From positions 124,001-188,000 of the forward strand of contig JAGRDY010000018.1 in the NCBI GenBank assembly GCA_020446815.1: 64,000 nt of DNA, given 5' to 3'. This DNA comes from Paracoccaceae bacterium (lineage in GTDB: Bacteria; Pseudomonadota; Alphaproteobacteria; Rhodobacterales; Rhodobacteraceae). Positions 28,726 to 40,615 of this stretch are shown one piece after another (position 1 is the stretch's first letter; each line of letters begins with the position of its first letter). The position numbers and the translations under genes were made by a program. Under the pieces are notes generated by a model. It was given only the letters and a program-made list of their open reading frames with translations, made no database searches and was not told the DNA's origin.

Positions 28726-29106
28726 TCAGCTCCTTTGCCCGCAGGCCGCCATCCTGGCGTTTATCGTGGCAAGCAGAGCGTCGCGCCGGGCCTCGAGCGA
28801 GGCGAGCTTGCGCTTTTCGGCGGCGCTGTCGATGGCGACCGCTTCGCGGCGCCCGGCGGGGTCGGTGCAAAAGCTGAGGCCGACATGGGATTGACGCCCG
28901 CCCAGGCAGAAGTTGACACCCGAGCCTTCGGTTTGCCGCATGACGTAGCCGCGTTCAAGTGCCGTCTGGCTTTGCGCGATGAGCTTGTCGATGGTTTTCA
29001 GGTCTCGTGTCTCGGGAATGGTGCATCGGGGTGCCGGATCGGTGCAGCCGCACAGCGCCAGCAAAAGCGCACCGACGGGCAGGGTGGCGGGCGTGATTTC
29101 CGGCAT
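28726..29106 (-). CDS. Small lipoprotein, paralogue of its downstream neighbour
   Basis: 126 aa from ATG 29106; a GTG at 29133 would add nine residues. The N-terminus ends in a lipobox-like ALCGC. The mature region matches the downstream paralogue: CTIPETRDLKTIDKLIAQSQ, ERGY, AIDSAAEKRKLASLEARR, final Ala-Ala-Cys. Conserved cysteines at both ends hint at a disulfide in the periplasm. Function unknown. It is divergent from hemF. Confidence 0.68.
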   Translation of the reverse strand: MPEITPATLPVGALLLALCGCTDPAPRCTIPETRDLKTIDKLIAQSQTALERGYVMRQTEGSGVNFCLGGRQSHVGLSFCTDPAGRREAVAIDSAAEKRKLASLEARRDALLATINARMAACGQRS

Positions 29107-29261
29107 GAGGCGACTCGGCGGCAATGGTGACACCGGGCCGAGTATAGCGGCTTTGCCGGGTGGCGCCAGACGGGCAGGGCCGCGCCGGTTTTCACGATCT
29201 GGCGAGACGGGCGCAAAGCTGTTAGGCAGGCGCGAAGGGGCCTTTGGGAGCTGGCAGCATC

Positions 29262-30152
29262 ATGCATGACGATTTCGAAGACAGGAAACTGCGGGTATCG
29301 GCATGGCTCAGGGAGCTGCGCGACGACATTGTCGAAAGCTTCGAAACCCTTGAAAGAAGGCATGAAACCGGCCCTTTGGCAGAGCTTTCGGCGGGCCGGT
29401 TCGAGGTAAGCGAAACACGCAGGGCGGCGGCGGGCGGCGTCGATGCCGGGGGCGGCCTCATGAGCGTGATGCGTGGCGGCCGGGTCTTTGAGAAGGTCGG
29501 GGTGAACGTATCGACGGTTTACGGGGAACTGGGGCAAAAGGCGCAGGCGGCGATGGCGGCGCGCGGAGTGCCGGGGATGCAACGGGACCCGCGATTCTGG
29601 GCCTCGGGCATTTCGCTGGTCGCGCATATGCAAAACCCGCATGTCCCGGCGGTGCATATGAACACGCGGATGTTCTGGACCCCGGCGGCCTGGTGGTTCG
29701 GCGGCGGCTCCGACCTGAACCCCTGTATCGAATTCGCCGATGACACGGCCGAATTCCATGCGGTTCTGGCGGCGGCCTGCACCGCGCACGACCCCGATTA
29801 TTACCCGAGATTCAAGGCCTGGGCGGATGAATATTTCTTCGTCTCGCATCGGGGCCGCGCGCGCGGAGTGGGCGGGATATTCTTTGACGATCTGAATACC
29901 GGCGACTGGGAGGCGGATTTCGCCTTTACCAAAGCCGTGGGCCGCGCCTTTTTGCCGGCTTTCGTGCCGTTGGTGGACCGCCGCCGTACCCTGCCCTGGG
30001 GTGAACCCGAGCGCGAAACCCAGCTTGTCCACCGCGGGCTTTATGCCGAATACAACCTTGTTTATGACAGGGGCACCAGGTTCGGGCTGGAAACCGGGCA
30101 TGACGCCAACGCGGTCTTGATGAGCCTGCCGCCCCTGGCGAAATGGGTTTGA
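29262..30152 (+). CDS. hemF: Oxygen-dependent coproporphyrinogen III oxidase
   Basis: 296 aa aerobic enzyme for the step HemN performs without O2. Conserved segments are GGGLMSVMRGGRVFEKVGVN, PHVPAVHMNTRMF (metal/substrate His), WWFGGGSDLNP, RGIGG-like RGVGGIFFDDL and EYNLVYDRGTRFGL. ATG 29262 is chosen over a TTG six codons upstream; GGGAG lies 11 bases before it. A bidirectional hairpin follows. Confidence 0.97.
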   Translation: MHDDFEDRKLRVSAWLRELRDDIVESFETLERRHETGPLAELSAGRFEVSETRRAAAGGVDAGGGLMSVMRGGRVFEKVGVNVSTVYGELGQKAQAAMAARGVPGMQRDPRFWASGISLVAHMQNPHVPAVHMNTRMFWTPAAWWFGGGSDLNPCIEFADDTAEFHAVLAAACTAHDPDYYPRFKAWADEYFFVSHRGRARGVGGIFFDDLNTGDWEADFAFTKAVGRAFLPAFVPLVDRRRTLPWGEPERETQLVHRGLYAEYNLVYDRGTRFGLETGHDANAVLMSLPPLAKWV

Positions 30153-30164
30153 TGGGCAGCGAAA

Positions 30165-30195
30165 GGCCCGCGAAATTATCTATAAAGCGCGGGCC
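30165..30195. terminator. Hairpin between convergent hemF and DMT transporter genes
   Basis: An 8-bp perfect stem (GGCCCGCG at 30165-30172, CGCGGGCC at 30188-30195) encloses an AT-rich loop, located between two convergent stop codons. The flanking T-tracts are weak (TGCCTTGTT on plus, TTTCG on minus), so termination may be partial in either direction. Confidence 0.6.
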
Positions 30196-30203
30196 TGCCT
30201 TGT

Positions 30204-31049
30204 TCACGCTGCCAGATAACCGACCCCGGAAAAGACCAGCAGGATGGCCCCCCATTGCAGCGGGGCCACCCTTTCCTTCAGGAATGCCCAGGCCAGCAGG
30301 ATCGTCACCACACCGAATATCGACGCGGTGACGGAGGCGAATTCGGGGTGCGTCATCGAGCCTGCGCGCAACACCAGGCCCAGCGCCAATGCATCAAGGC
30401 ACCCCATCGCGGCAAGCCATTTCCAGGGGCCGTCACGCCCCGGAATTGCCGGGCGCAAGACCGCGATCAGGAACAGGACCACACCAATCGCAACGATGCG
30501 GGTGAGCGTCAGTGCGGCCAAGCCGCCCCCCGCTTTTTCGGCCGCCTGGCCCAAGGCGAAGGTTGCGGCAAACCCCACCGCCGCGATCGCCGCCCAGAAC
30601 ACCGCCGGGCCTCGTGTGCCGGTTTGCGTATCGGCCTTGCGTGACAGGACCGCGATCATGGCGACCCCGCCGATGATCGCCAGAACCGCGGCCGCCTGCA
30701 TCCGGCTCGGGGGCTGGCCCTGCAAGGCGGCCCAGCCGACCGACAGCGCCGGGAAGGCCGCGACGATCGGCGCCACCAGCCGCACCGGGCCAATGGCAAA
30801 AGCGCTGTAAAGCCCGAAGCCCGCGCCGAAAAAGGTCAATCCGGCAAGACCTGCCAGCCATCCGCCTGGCCCTTTCAAGGCCGGCCAGTCCCCCAGAGCC
30901 AGGCCAAAAGGCAGCAAGGCCAGAAGCCCTGCGCCAAGAATGGCCGCCATCATCGGCAATATCGCCACCCGCTGGCTGACATGACGGATGCAGACATCGT
31001 GGATGCCCCAGGCCAGGGCCGCCGCAAGCCCGAAAACCAGCGAATTCAT
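30204..31049 (-). CDS. EamA/DMT-family transporter
   Basis: 281 aa integral membrane protein with about ten hydrophobic helices in two repeated halves. The first half begins LVFGLAAALAWGIHDVCIRH; the second contains LTRIVAIGVVLFLIAV and ends in SIFGVVTILLAWAFLKERV-APLQW, the conserved end of EamA repeats. Such proteins export metabolites or amino acids; the substrate is unknown. The frame is open much further upstream, but ATG 31049 follows AAGGA and starts the first helix. Confidence 0.85.
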   Translation of the reverse strand: MNSLVFGLAAALAWGIHDVCIRHVSQRVAILPMMAAILGAGLLALLPFGLALGDWPALKGPGGWLAGLAGLTFFGAGFGLYSAFAIGPVRLVAPIVAAFPALSVGWAALQGQPPSRMQAAAVLAIIGGVAMIAVLSRKADTQTGTRGPAVFWAAIAAVGFAATFALGQAAEKAGGGLAALTLTRIVAIGVVLFLIAVLRPAIPGRDGPWKWLAAMGCLDALALGLVLRAGSMTHPEFASVTASIFGVVTILLAWAFLKERVAPLQWGAILLVFSGVGYLAA

Positions 31050-31218
31050 GGCTGCGTCCTTGTGGTGTCGCGAAAGGGTGCCGGCGCTTTCATGGGGTCG
31101 GCCGGGCGGGTCGATCCTCGGCCCGTGATGCGAGGCCCGGACGGGTCGGCTCCGATATCGGATATTGCCCGGCGCACCCCGGGTGCGCGTGCCGAAAGCG
31201 ATATGCCGATGAGCGGGC

Positions 31219-32493
31219 TCACCCGCCCTGGCGCAGAAAGATCTGCACATCGGCGACATTGGTGCCCGATGCCCCGGTGATCAGCAGATCGCCCGCCGCG
31301 GCAAGGGCGGCATTGCTGTCGTTATTGGCCAAAAGCGCTTCAGGGTCGGCGCCGGCGGCGCGTATCCGCGCCACAGTACCTTCGTCGACAAGGCCGCCCG
31401 CCGCGTCGGTCGGCCCGTCGCGTCCGTCGGTGCCGCCCGACAGGAAGACCCAGTTCGTTTCGGTTTCAGGCATGGCCATCGCGACCCGCAGGGCAAGCTC
31501 CTGGTTGCGCCCGCCAAGCCCGCTGCCGCGCAATGTCACCGTCGTTTCGCCACCGAAGATCAGGCAGATCGGCTGGTCGCGCGGGGCCTCATCGGCCGCC
31601 GCGAGAATCTCGGCGGCGGCCTTGGCGACATCGCCGGTCAGATTGCCGGTAACGATGCGCGTCAGACAGCCCGGCCCGGCATCGCGGATCGCGGCGAGGC
31701 TCTGGCCGTTGCTGCCGATCAGGTGGTTCGACGCAGGCGGCGGGGGGGGCTTCTGGCTCTGGTCGCCAAGATGCGCCTGGACCGCGGGGGGCAGGCCGGC
31801 CCAGATACCGCGCGCGCGTAACAGGCGCGCCGCCTCGGCGGGCGTGCCGAGCGGCGCACAGGTGGGGCCGCTGGCGATGACCCGCAGATCGTCGCCGATC
31901 ACATCCGAAAGGATATAGCCGCTGACCGGGGCCGGCGCCGCCAGGCGGTTCATGCCGCCGCCCTTGAGCGCGGAAAGCTGCTGGCGGATCAGGTTCATTT
32001 CAGTGATATCGGCGCCCGCGGCCAGCAGAAGCTGGTTGACCCTGGCCTTGTCATCCAGGGTCAGCCCCTCGGCCGGGGCGGGCAACAGGGCCGATCCGCC
32101 GCCCGAGATCAGCGCGATGACGCGATCCTGAGCACCGGCGGCAGCAAGCGCCGCGATGACGGCTTGCCCGGCGCGAAGGCCGTTTTCGTCAGGCACCGGA
32201 TGGCCGGCGGCAAAGCAGGTGCAGCCGTCGATTTCGCGAAAATTCTCATAATTGGTGACGGCGATGGCCCGGGTCTCCGGAACCGGAGGAAGGTGGCGCA
32301 ACGCCTCTGCCATCATGGTCATCGCGGCCTTGCCGACGGCGATGACAACATGCCTGCCGCCCGGCCCGGCGCTGCGCAACGGCGCCTTGGCAAGCGCGTG
32401 GCGCAGCGCCGCGGCCGGGTCGGCCGCCCGCACCGCCCGATCAAACAGATCGCGCGCCGTCTTGCGCAGGTCTTCGGTTCCGGCCCTTTTCAT
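31219..32493 (-). CDS. Glycerate 2-kinase (MOFRL family; formerly hydroxypyruvate reductase TtuD)
   Basis: 424 aa. An N-terminal DUF4147 domain with the nucleotide-binding ISGGGSALLPAP motif (about residues 127-138) is followed by the C-terminal MOFRL domain (from about 310: GGETTVTLRGSGLGGRNQELALRVA, SGGTDGRDGPTDAAGG). These enzymes phosphorylate D-glycerate to 2-phosphoglycerate, for instance in the serine cycle and photorespiration-type salvage. It is upstream of, and on the same strand as, the DMT transporter. Confidence 0.92.
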   Translation of the reverse strand: MKRAGTEDLRKTARDLFDRAVRAADPAAALRHALAKAPLRSAGPGGRHVVIAVGKAAMTMMAEALRHLPPVPETRAIAVTNYENFREIDGCTCFAAGHPVPDENGLRAGQAVIAALAAAGAQDRVIALISGGGSALLPAPAEGLTLDDKARVNQLLLAAGADITEMNLIRQQLSALKGGGMNRLAAPAPVSGYILSDVIGDDLRVIASGPTCAPLGTPAEAARLLRARGIWAGLPPAVQAHLGDQSQKPPPPPASNHLIGSNGQSLAAIRDAGPGCLTRIVTGNLTGDVAKAAAEILAAADEAPRDQPICLIFGGETTVTLRGSGLGGRNQELALRVAMAMPETETNWVFLSGGTDGRDGPTDAAGGLVDEGTVARIRAAGADPEALLANNDSNAALAAAGDLLITGASGTNVADVQIFLRQGG

Positions 32494-32520
32494 TGCGGGG
32501 ATCGTCCCTGGCGAAGGTGA

Positions 32521-33027
32521 TTATCTGACGATGAATTCCAGCGGGTCATAGCGGGCCGGTGCGTCTGGCGCAAACGCTATGGCGGGCAGGCTGTCGGGTT
32601 TCAGACGAATCGCCGGAATTTCGCTGCGGGCAAAAAACCTGCGGCTTGTCACGACGTGCTCCGGGTCGCGCCAGTTGTGGTCGATCTTTCCGGCCGCGAC
32701 GGCACAGCGAAAGAACACCTCAACCTGATGAAATCCCGATTTCGGGTCGTGGAATTCGTTGATCAGGGCGACGGAACCGACGGAAATCTCCAGCCCGGTC
32801 TCTTCATGGACCTCGCGCATCAGATTGTCGGGCAGGGAACGTCCGGCCACGACCCCGCCGCCGGGCGCACACCAGAGGTCGGATGTGCCGCCGCGAAAGG
32901 CATTGACCAGCAGCAGCCGGTTGTCTTGCACGATGATGGCGCGTGCGGCCAGGCGCGGGATGCGGGCTTTCATGTGGGAAACAGTGGCAAACTGTGTGAC
33001 GAGGGGCAAGGGATGGACGGTGTTCAT
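32521..33027 (-). CDS. NUDIX hydrolase
   Basis: 168 aa. The Nudix core REVHEETGLEI is intact, but the first Glu of the box (G-x5-E) is Arg in this protein (GVVAGRSLPDNLM). The rest resembles small NUDIX proteins acting on nucleotides: GVALINEFHDPKSGFHQVEVFF. ATG 33027 is chosen because AAGGAA lies nine bases upstream; ATG 32973 (MKARIPRL) is the alternative. It lies 27 bp upstream of glycerate kinase and may be co-transcribed. Confidence 0.83.
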   Translation of the reverse strand: MNTVHPLPLVTQFATVSHMKARIPRLAARAIIVQDNRLLLVNAFRGGTSDLWCAPGGGVVAGRSLPDNLMREVHEETGLEISVGSVALINEFHDPKSGFHQVEVFFRCAVAAGKIDHNWRDPEHVVTSRRFFARSEIPAIRLKPDSLPAIAFAPDAPARYDPLEFIVR

Positions 33028-33203
33028 GCGCAAATTCCTTGGCTCCAGGGTTTGCCGAAACCGGCTCTTGCGCGGCTGTCGCGGTGGCCTTTTCCTTGCA
33101 GGCAAAGCCAATGGCGTTGCAGGGCAATCGTTCGCGATGGGGTTTCCTCATCAATCGGGATCGCCTTATGCTGCCATCGGGCGGAAAAACCGGGAGCCCC
33201 ACC

Positions 33204-34211
33204 ATGAAGGCGATCGTTTTCACCCGCTATGGGCCGCCCGATGTCCTGCGCCTGGCAGAGGTCGATACCCCCCGCCCGGGTGCGACCGAGGTGCTTATAA
33301 AGGTTCACGCAAGTTCGGTTTCCACCGCCGACTGGCGCATCCGCGCATCGGCCTTTCCGGGTATCCTGTGGCTGCCGGGGCGCTTGATGATGGGGCTGTT
33401 TCGCCCCAGAAACCCGATACCCGGCGTCGATTTCGCCGGTGAGGTCACAGGCACGGGCGAAGCCGTGACACGATTTGCGCCCGGTGACCGGGTTTTCGGC
33501 TTCAAGGGGCATGGCGGCAACGCCGAATATCTGGTGATGGATCAGGACGCCGCGATCGTGCCGATGCCCGAAGGCATGGGCTATCGCGCGGCTGCGGCCC
33601 TGCCGTTCGGCGGGCTGTCGGCGCTGGTGTTCATGCGCGATATCGCCAGGGTGACACCGGGGATGGAGGTGCTTGTTTTGGGCGCTTCCGGCGGTGTGGG
33701 CATCTATGCGGTACAGATCGCCCACGCCATGGGGGCAAAGGTGACAGGTGTTTGCAGCGCCGCGAATGCCCCGCTGGTGCGCGATCACGGGGCCGCCGAG
33801 GTGATCGACTATCAAAAAGACGATGCGACCCGTCCGGGCCGCTTCTTCGACGTGGTCTTCGACACGGTCGGGGCCGCGACATTTGCGCAGGCGCGCCGTG
33901 TCTTGCGGCGGTCCGGCGCCTTCGTGCCGCTCAATTTCAAGGGGCGCGAGATGGTCCAGTCGCTTGTCGCGAAACTCACCGGGGGGCCGCGCCTTGTCAT
34001 CGCCGTAAGCGGCGATACGGCCGCCGATCTGCAAGAGTTGAGCCAGATGGTGAACACGGGCCGGTTGCGCGCGGTGATCGACCGAACCTATCCGCTGGCT
34101 CGTGTTCCCGAGGCCCATGGCTATGTGCAGATGCGCCGGCGGCGCGGTGCGGTCATCGTTGACGTGATCGCAGGCGGTGATACCGGCGCATCGGTCACAG
34201 CCGCCCGGTGA
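33204..34211 (+). CDS. MDR-superfamily NAD(P)H-dependent oxidoreductase (quinone reductase-like)
   Basis: 335 aa zinc-independent medium-chain dehydrogenase/reductase. The N-terminal GroES-like domain (MKAIVFTRYGPPDVLRLAEV, GVDFAGEV, FAPGDRVFGF) precedes a Rossmann domain with LVLGASGGVGIYAVQIA at about residue 150. No structural zinc cysteines are seen. This resembles quinone oxidoreductase or reticulon-4-interacting-protein-like reductases. ATG 33204 follows GGGAG. Its 3' end overlaps the convergent purK by 17 bp. Confidence 0.87.
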   Translation: MKAIVFTRYGPPDVLRLAEVDTPRPGATEVLIKVHASSVSTADWRIRASAFPGILWLPGRLMMGLFRPRNPIPGVDFAGEVTGTGEAVTRFAPGDRVFGFKGHGGNAEYLVMDQDAAIVPMPEGMGYRAAAALPFGGLSALVFMRDIARVTPGMEVLVLGASGGVGIYAVQIAHAMGAKVTGVCSAANAPLVRDHGAAEVIDYQKDDATRPGRFFDVVFDTVGAATFAQARRVLRRSGAFVPLNFKGREMVQSLVAKLTGGPRLVIAVSGDTAADLQELSQMVNTGRLRAVIDRTYPLARVPEAHGYVQMRRRRGAVIVDVIAGGDTGASVTAAR

Positions 34212-35271
34212 TCCGGTTCACATGCCCCATCTTGCGGCCGGGGCGCGCCTCGGCCTTGCCATAAAGATGGATGGCGGTCCGTGACTCCGCGGCCAGCGCC
34301 GGAACGCGCCCGATGTCGTCGCCGATCAGGTTTTCCATTGTCACATCGGCATGGCGCGATCCGTCGCCGAGCGGCCAGCCCGCAATGGCGCGGATATGCT
34401 GTTCGAATTGATCGACGGTGCAGCCGTTCTGCGTCCAGTGCCCCGAATTATGCACGCGCGGGGCGATTTCGTTGACGATCAGCCCCGCGGGTGTGACGAA
34501 CAGCTCCACCCCCAGCACGCCGACATAATCGAGCGCATCGAGAATGCGCGCCGCCAGAAGCACCGCATCTGTCCTGTGCCCCGCTGTCAGGTTGGCGGGG
34601 ACGGTGGTGGTTCGCAAGATGCCGTCCCGGTGGGTGTTTTCACCGGGATCATAGGCCGCGATCTCGCCATTCAGGCCGCGCGCCGCGATCACCGAAATCT
34701 CGTGGCTGAAGGGGATGAAACCTTCGAGGATGGCGGCGGCGCCCTGCATGGCTGCCAATGCCCCGGCCGCATCGGCGGGCGAATCAAGGCGTGCCTGGCC
34801 CTTGCCGTCATATCCGAGCCGCGTGGTTTTCAGGATCGCCGGGGTGCCGATAGTCGCCAGCGCGGCATCGAGCCCGGCCCGGTCGCCGACGGCGGCATAG
34901 GGTGCGGTACGCAGGCCGAGCCCGGTCAGGAAATCCTTTTCGGCGATACGGTCCTGGCTGATCGCCAGCGCGCGGCGTCCGGGCCGGATCGGGCGGTGTG
35001 CCTCAAGCAGGTCAAGGGCCTCGGTGGGCACGTTCTCGAATTCATAGGTGATGATGTCGACCGCCCCGGCAAAGGCGGCGAGGGCAACGGTATCGTCATA
35101 GCCGGCGGTGGTCACGGCATCGGCCACGGCCCCGGCCGGCGGATTGGCGCCGGGTTCATAGACGTGGGTCTTGTAGCCAAGGCGGGCTGCCGCGACCGAG
35201 AGCATCCGGCCCAGTTGGCCGCCGCCAAGGATGCCGATGGTGGCGCCGGGGCGAAGAAGGCTGTCGGTCAT
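34195..35271 (-). CDS. purK: N5-carboxyaminoimidazole ribonucleotide synthase
   Basis: 358 aa ATP-grasp enzyme converting AIR, ATP and bicarbonate to N5-CAIR in purine synthesis. Motifs: GATIGILGGGQLGRMLSVAA (Rossmann-like N-domain), ITYEFENVP, LKTTRLGYDGKGQ (ATP-grasp glycine loop) and VNEIAPRVHNSGHWT. The start overlaps the stop of the ProC-like gene (ATGA). The frame stays open far upstream without meaning; the conserved N-terminus fixes the start. Confidence 0.95.
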   Translation of the reverse strand: MTDSLLRPGATIGILGGGQLGRMLSVAAARLGYKTHVYEPGANPPAGAVADAVTTAGYDDTVALAAFAGAVDIITYEFENVPTEALDLLEAHRPIRPGRRALAISQDRIAEKDFLTGLGLRTAPYAAVGDRAGLDAALATIGTPAILKTTRLGYDGKGQARLDSPADAAGALAAMQGAAAILEGFIPFSHEISVIAARGLNGEIAAYDPGENTHRDGILRTTTVPANLTAGHRTDAVLLAARILDALDYVGVLGVELFVTPAGLIVNEIAPRVHNSGHWTQNGCTVDQFEQHIRAIAGWPLGDGSRHADVTMENLIGDDIGRVPALAAESRTAIHLYGKAEARPGRKMGHVNRITGRL

Positions 35272-36026
35272 GTCGGCTCCAGTCGTTTGCCGATGGCATC
35301 GAGGGCGCAGCGCAGCGCATCGTGGGCGCCCTGCGCGCGCAATGTGTCGGTCATTTGCAGGCTGAGCGTGCCGGGGGTGGCCAGCGCGTCCCTTTCGCCC
35401 GCGAGCCGGCCCGCCCGGTCCTTCGGCATTGCGGCAAGAAATCCGCTGGCAAGCTGGGTGGTGTAGAATTCCGCACCGGCGGCGTCGCCGGTGTGCGCGG
35501 CCAGCCAGCCCGCACCGGTGGCGAGCAGATCGAGCAGCCCCGGCACCAATGCGCAGATCGCGAAATGGGCGTTCAGGGCGGATTCGCTGGTGACATTCAC
35601 CACCGGATTTTCCGGTGAAAAAAGGCTTTCCAGCAGCGCTGTGTCGCCGAGGACGGCGAGCGGGCAGCCCCCCTGTTCGAGAAAGCCCAAGGGAATGATC
35701 CGGGTGAAATCGCGGGCCGGGCGGCAAAGGTCTTGCAAGCGATCGCGCCCGATGCCCGCCATGACGGAAATGATCCGATGACCGGCGCGGAAGTTCAGCG
35801 GGCGAAGCCCCCCCTCGGCCTGATGCGGGCGCAGGCAGAGAAAGACGATTTCGCTGGCATCGAGAACCGATTGGGCGTCGAGGGCAGTGGCGGCGCGACC
35901 GCGGACCAGTTCGGCTGAAACCGTTTCGCTGCGCCGGGTTACCGCGATCCGGTGGCCCTTGCGCGCCAGCAGCCGCACCATCGGCGCGGCGATATGGCCG
36001 GTGCCGATGACACCGATCCGGCTCAT
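35268..36026 (-). CDS. ProC-like NAD(P)-binding protein between purE and purK
   Basis: 252 aa. The N-terminal Rossmann motif ([20 protein letters not shown]) and later elements ([37 protein letters not shown]) follow pyrroline-5-carboxylate reductase. The C-terminal dimerisation part is only loosely similar ([12 protein letters not shown] in place of the usual VSGSGPAY). A canonical proC exists at 46857, so this copy probably does something else. It overlaps purE and purK by four bases on each side, meaning translational coupling within a purine operon. Confidence 0.82.
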   Translation of the reverse strand: MSRIGVIGTGHIAAPMVRLLARKGHRIAVTRRSETVSAELVRGRAATALDAQSVLDASEIVFLCLRPHQAEGGLRPLNFRAGHRIISVMAGIGRDRLQDLCRPARDFTRIIPLGFLEQGGCPLAVLGDTALLESLFSPENPVVNVTSESALNAHFAICALVPGLLDLLATGAGWLAAHTGDAAGAEFYTTQLASGFLAAMPKDRAGRLAGERDALATPGTLSLQMTDTLRAQGAHDALRCALDAIGKRLEPT

Positions 36027-36505
36027 GTCTGCGGCGCCTCTGGGATGGAGGCGGAAAGGGCGGCGCGCCACTGGTCGAGCCGTTCGGCCAGGCCCGCATC
36101 GCCAAGCGCCAGGATGCCCGCGGCCATCAGCCCCGCATTGGCCGCCCCGGCTGCGCCGATGGCCATGGTGGCGACGGGAAAGCCCCTGGGCATCTGCACG
36201 ATCGAATAGAGGCTGTCGAGCCCGCCGAGCGCTTTGGTCTGGACCGGCACGCCGATGACCGGCAGCCGGGTTTTCGAGGCCATCATGCCGGGCAGATGCG
36301 CGGCGCCGCCGGCCCCGGCGATGATCACCGAAAGGCCGCGCTCGACGGCGGTCTTGCCATAGGCCCAGAGCCGGTCGGGGGTGCGGTGGGCAGAGACGAT
36401 CCTGGTTTCATAGGCCAGCCCGAGATCGTCGAGAACCGCCGCTGCCTCCCGCATCGTCGCCCAGTCGGATTGCGAGCCCATGATGATGCCGATCTTCACG
36501 TCCAT
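36023..36505 (-). CDS. purE: N5-carboxyaminoimidazole ribonucleotide mutase
   Basis: 160 aa class I PurE converting N5-CAIR to CAIR. Motifs [13 protein letters not shown] (substrate loop), SAHRTPDR and [12 protein letters not shown] are complete. First gene of the purE - ProC-like - purK unit; it overlaps the next start by ATGA. The upstream intergenic region carries tandem repeats. Confidence 0.96.
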   Translation of the reverse strand: MDVKIGIIMGSQSDWATMREAAAVLDDLGLAYETRIVSAHRTPDRLWAYGKTAVERGLSVIIAGAGGAAHLPGMMASKTRLPVIGVPVQTKALGGLDSLYSIVQMPRGFPVATMAIGAAGAANAGLMAAGILALGDAGLAERLDQWRAALSASIPEAPQT

Positions 36506-36635
36506 GGCCCGTCCCTTTGTTGCGGCTCCGCCAGGGCGCGCACTATAGCGAAGGGACGGAAGGGGGCAAGGCGCAGCGGGGCGGGCGGCGGTCATTATTC
36601 GCAGCGCCAGGGGGCCGGAGGCGCCGCAAGACCGT

Positions 36636-36690
36636 GTCCCGCAACCGTCCCGCCCGCGTCCCGCATCCGTCCCGCATCCGTCCCGACAGG
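36636..36690. repeat. Five 11-bp tandem units (GTCCCGCATCC)
   Basis: Consecutive units GTCCCGCAACC, GTCCCGCCCGC, GTCCCGCATCC, GTCCCGCATCC, GTCCCGACAGG. Units 3 and 4 are identical and the outer ones degenerate, a pattern of slippage-driven expansion. Confidence 0.85.
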
Positions 36691-36758
36691 GCGTGCTGGG
36701 CGCAAACCGGCCGTTAAGGCGTTTCGGGTAAATTCCGATTCGTCAAATCCCCGCCAGA

Positions 36759-36820
36759 TCTGCGGTGCCCGTCTGCGATACCCGTCTGCGGTGCCGAATA
36801 TTTGATGCCGAATATATTGA
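36759..36820. repeat. Nested 13-bp and 14/15-bp tandem repeats
   Basis: Three units TCTGCGGTGCCCG / TCTGCGATACCCG / TCTGCGGTGCCG (36759-36796) run into two units TGCCGAATATTTGA / TGCCGAATATATTGA (36792-36820). The second set is AT-rich, unlike its surroundings. Confidence 0.8.
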
Positions 36821-36898
36821 CTGGCGCTGCAATCGCGGGCCTTCTGCGGGGGATGAATGGCGCTGGAACCTGCCGCGCATGAGTGAGACGAGGAAGAT

Positions 36899-37384
36899 AT
36901 GCCAAAGGCGACCGGCTACAGCCGCACACAGATCGCAATCCACTGGGGCATCGTCGCGTTGCTGGTGGTCAGTTATTTCAGCAGCGATGCAATGAAGGCG
37001 GCCTGGCGCGCGCTGCGCAAGGGCGGCGATGCCTTCGGACTGACCGCCGCCGCCCATGTCTGGGTCGGGGTGGCCATCCTTGCCCTGGCGATGCTGCGGT
37101 TGGTGATCCGGCGGCGCCGCGGCGCGCCCGCGCTGCCCGCCGGGGGGCATCCGATTGCCGACCTTGCCGCGAAGCTGACGCATCTGGGGCTTTACCTGCT
37201 GCTTGTGGCGATGCCGGTGCTGGGCCTTCTGGCCTGGTTCGGCGGCATCAAGGAAGCGGGCGAGGTTCACGAGGCCGTCTTCAACCTGCTGGTGGCCCTG
37301 GTGGGCCTGCATGTTCTGGGCGCGATCTACCACCAGTTCGTGCTGCGGGACGGGCTGATGGAGCGAATGCGGCGACCCGGCTGA
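36899..37384 (+). CDS. Cytochrome b561 family protein
   Basis: 161 aa membrane protein with four helices and likely b-haem ligand histidines in AIHWGIVALLVV, AAHVWVGVAILAL, LTHLGLYLLLVA and LHVLGAIYHQFVL. This is the YodB/CybB-type di-haem cytochrome that oxidises quinol or passes electrons to periplasmic partners. ATG 36899 is preceded by GAGGAAGAT. Confidence 0.9.
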   Translation: MPKATGYSRTQIAIHWGIVALLVVSYFSSDAMKAAWRALRKGGDAFGLTAAAHVWVGVAILALAMLRLVIRRRRGAPALPAGGHPIADLAAKLTHLGLYLLLVAMPVLGLLAWFGGIKEAGEVHEAVFNLLVALVGLHVLGAIYHQFVLRDGLMERMRRPG

Positions 37385-37541
37385 GGCGGGCGGGCCGCCC
37401 ATCTGCCGCCACCGGCAAGGCGGCCGGGCGGGGCAATGCGCGCAGCGCAGCACTGCGCGCCACGCACGCACCGCGCCGTATGCACCGCCCCTTACCCTGT
37501 AAGCACCGCCGCGTTTGTACCGCCGCGCGGGTGCCGGCCGG

Positions 37542-39248
<1,707 letters not shown>

Positions 39249-39503
39249 CGGAAAACAAACCTCTGATTGAAATAGGCGCGGACAAAGCGTGCCGCATTGG
39301 CGCGCGGGATAGACCTTAACCGGGGGGAAATTCAAGCGGTGACGGGCGTTTTGGCGAAACAGCGGGGGTTTTGACGGATTCGGGAAACAGTGCCGCGCCA
39401 TTTCCGCCCAAAGGTGCGCGATTGCAAAAGAAAGGGGGCGGCCGGTGCTAGGGTGCGGTGCAAGGGTGGCGGTCGGCGCGCCGGTCGTTGCCGCAAGCCC
39501 GCC

Positions 39504-40598
<1,095 letters not shown>

Positions 40599-40615
40599 CT
40601 AGCGGAGAATGAGAG

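Larger units (their letters stand above)
36506..36898. other. Gene-free divergent region between purE and cytochrome b561
   Basis: 393 bp without a convincing reading frame. It contains two clusters of short tandem repeats (36636-36690 and 36759-36820) and must hold the purE promoter and the promoter of the cytochrome gene. No known operator or riboswitch was recognised. Confidence 0.7.

Noticed and set aside
34195-36105. 636-codon frame that looks like an N-terminal extension of PurK
   Set aside because: The extra N-terminal part is the ProC-like gene read in another frame; the conserved PurK start lies at 35271.
36636-36690. CRISPR-like array
   Set aside because: Units are 11 bp and directly adjacent with no spacers and no cas genes; this is a tandem repeat.
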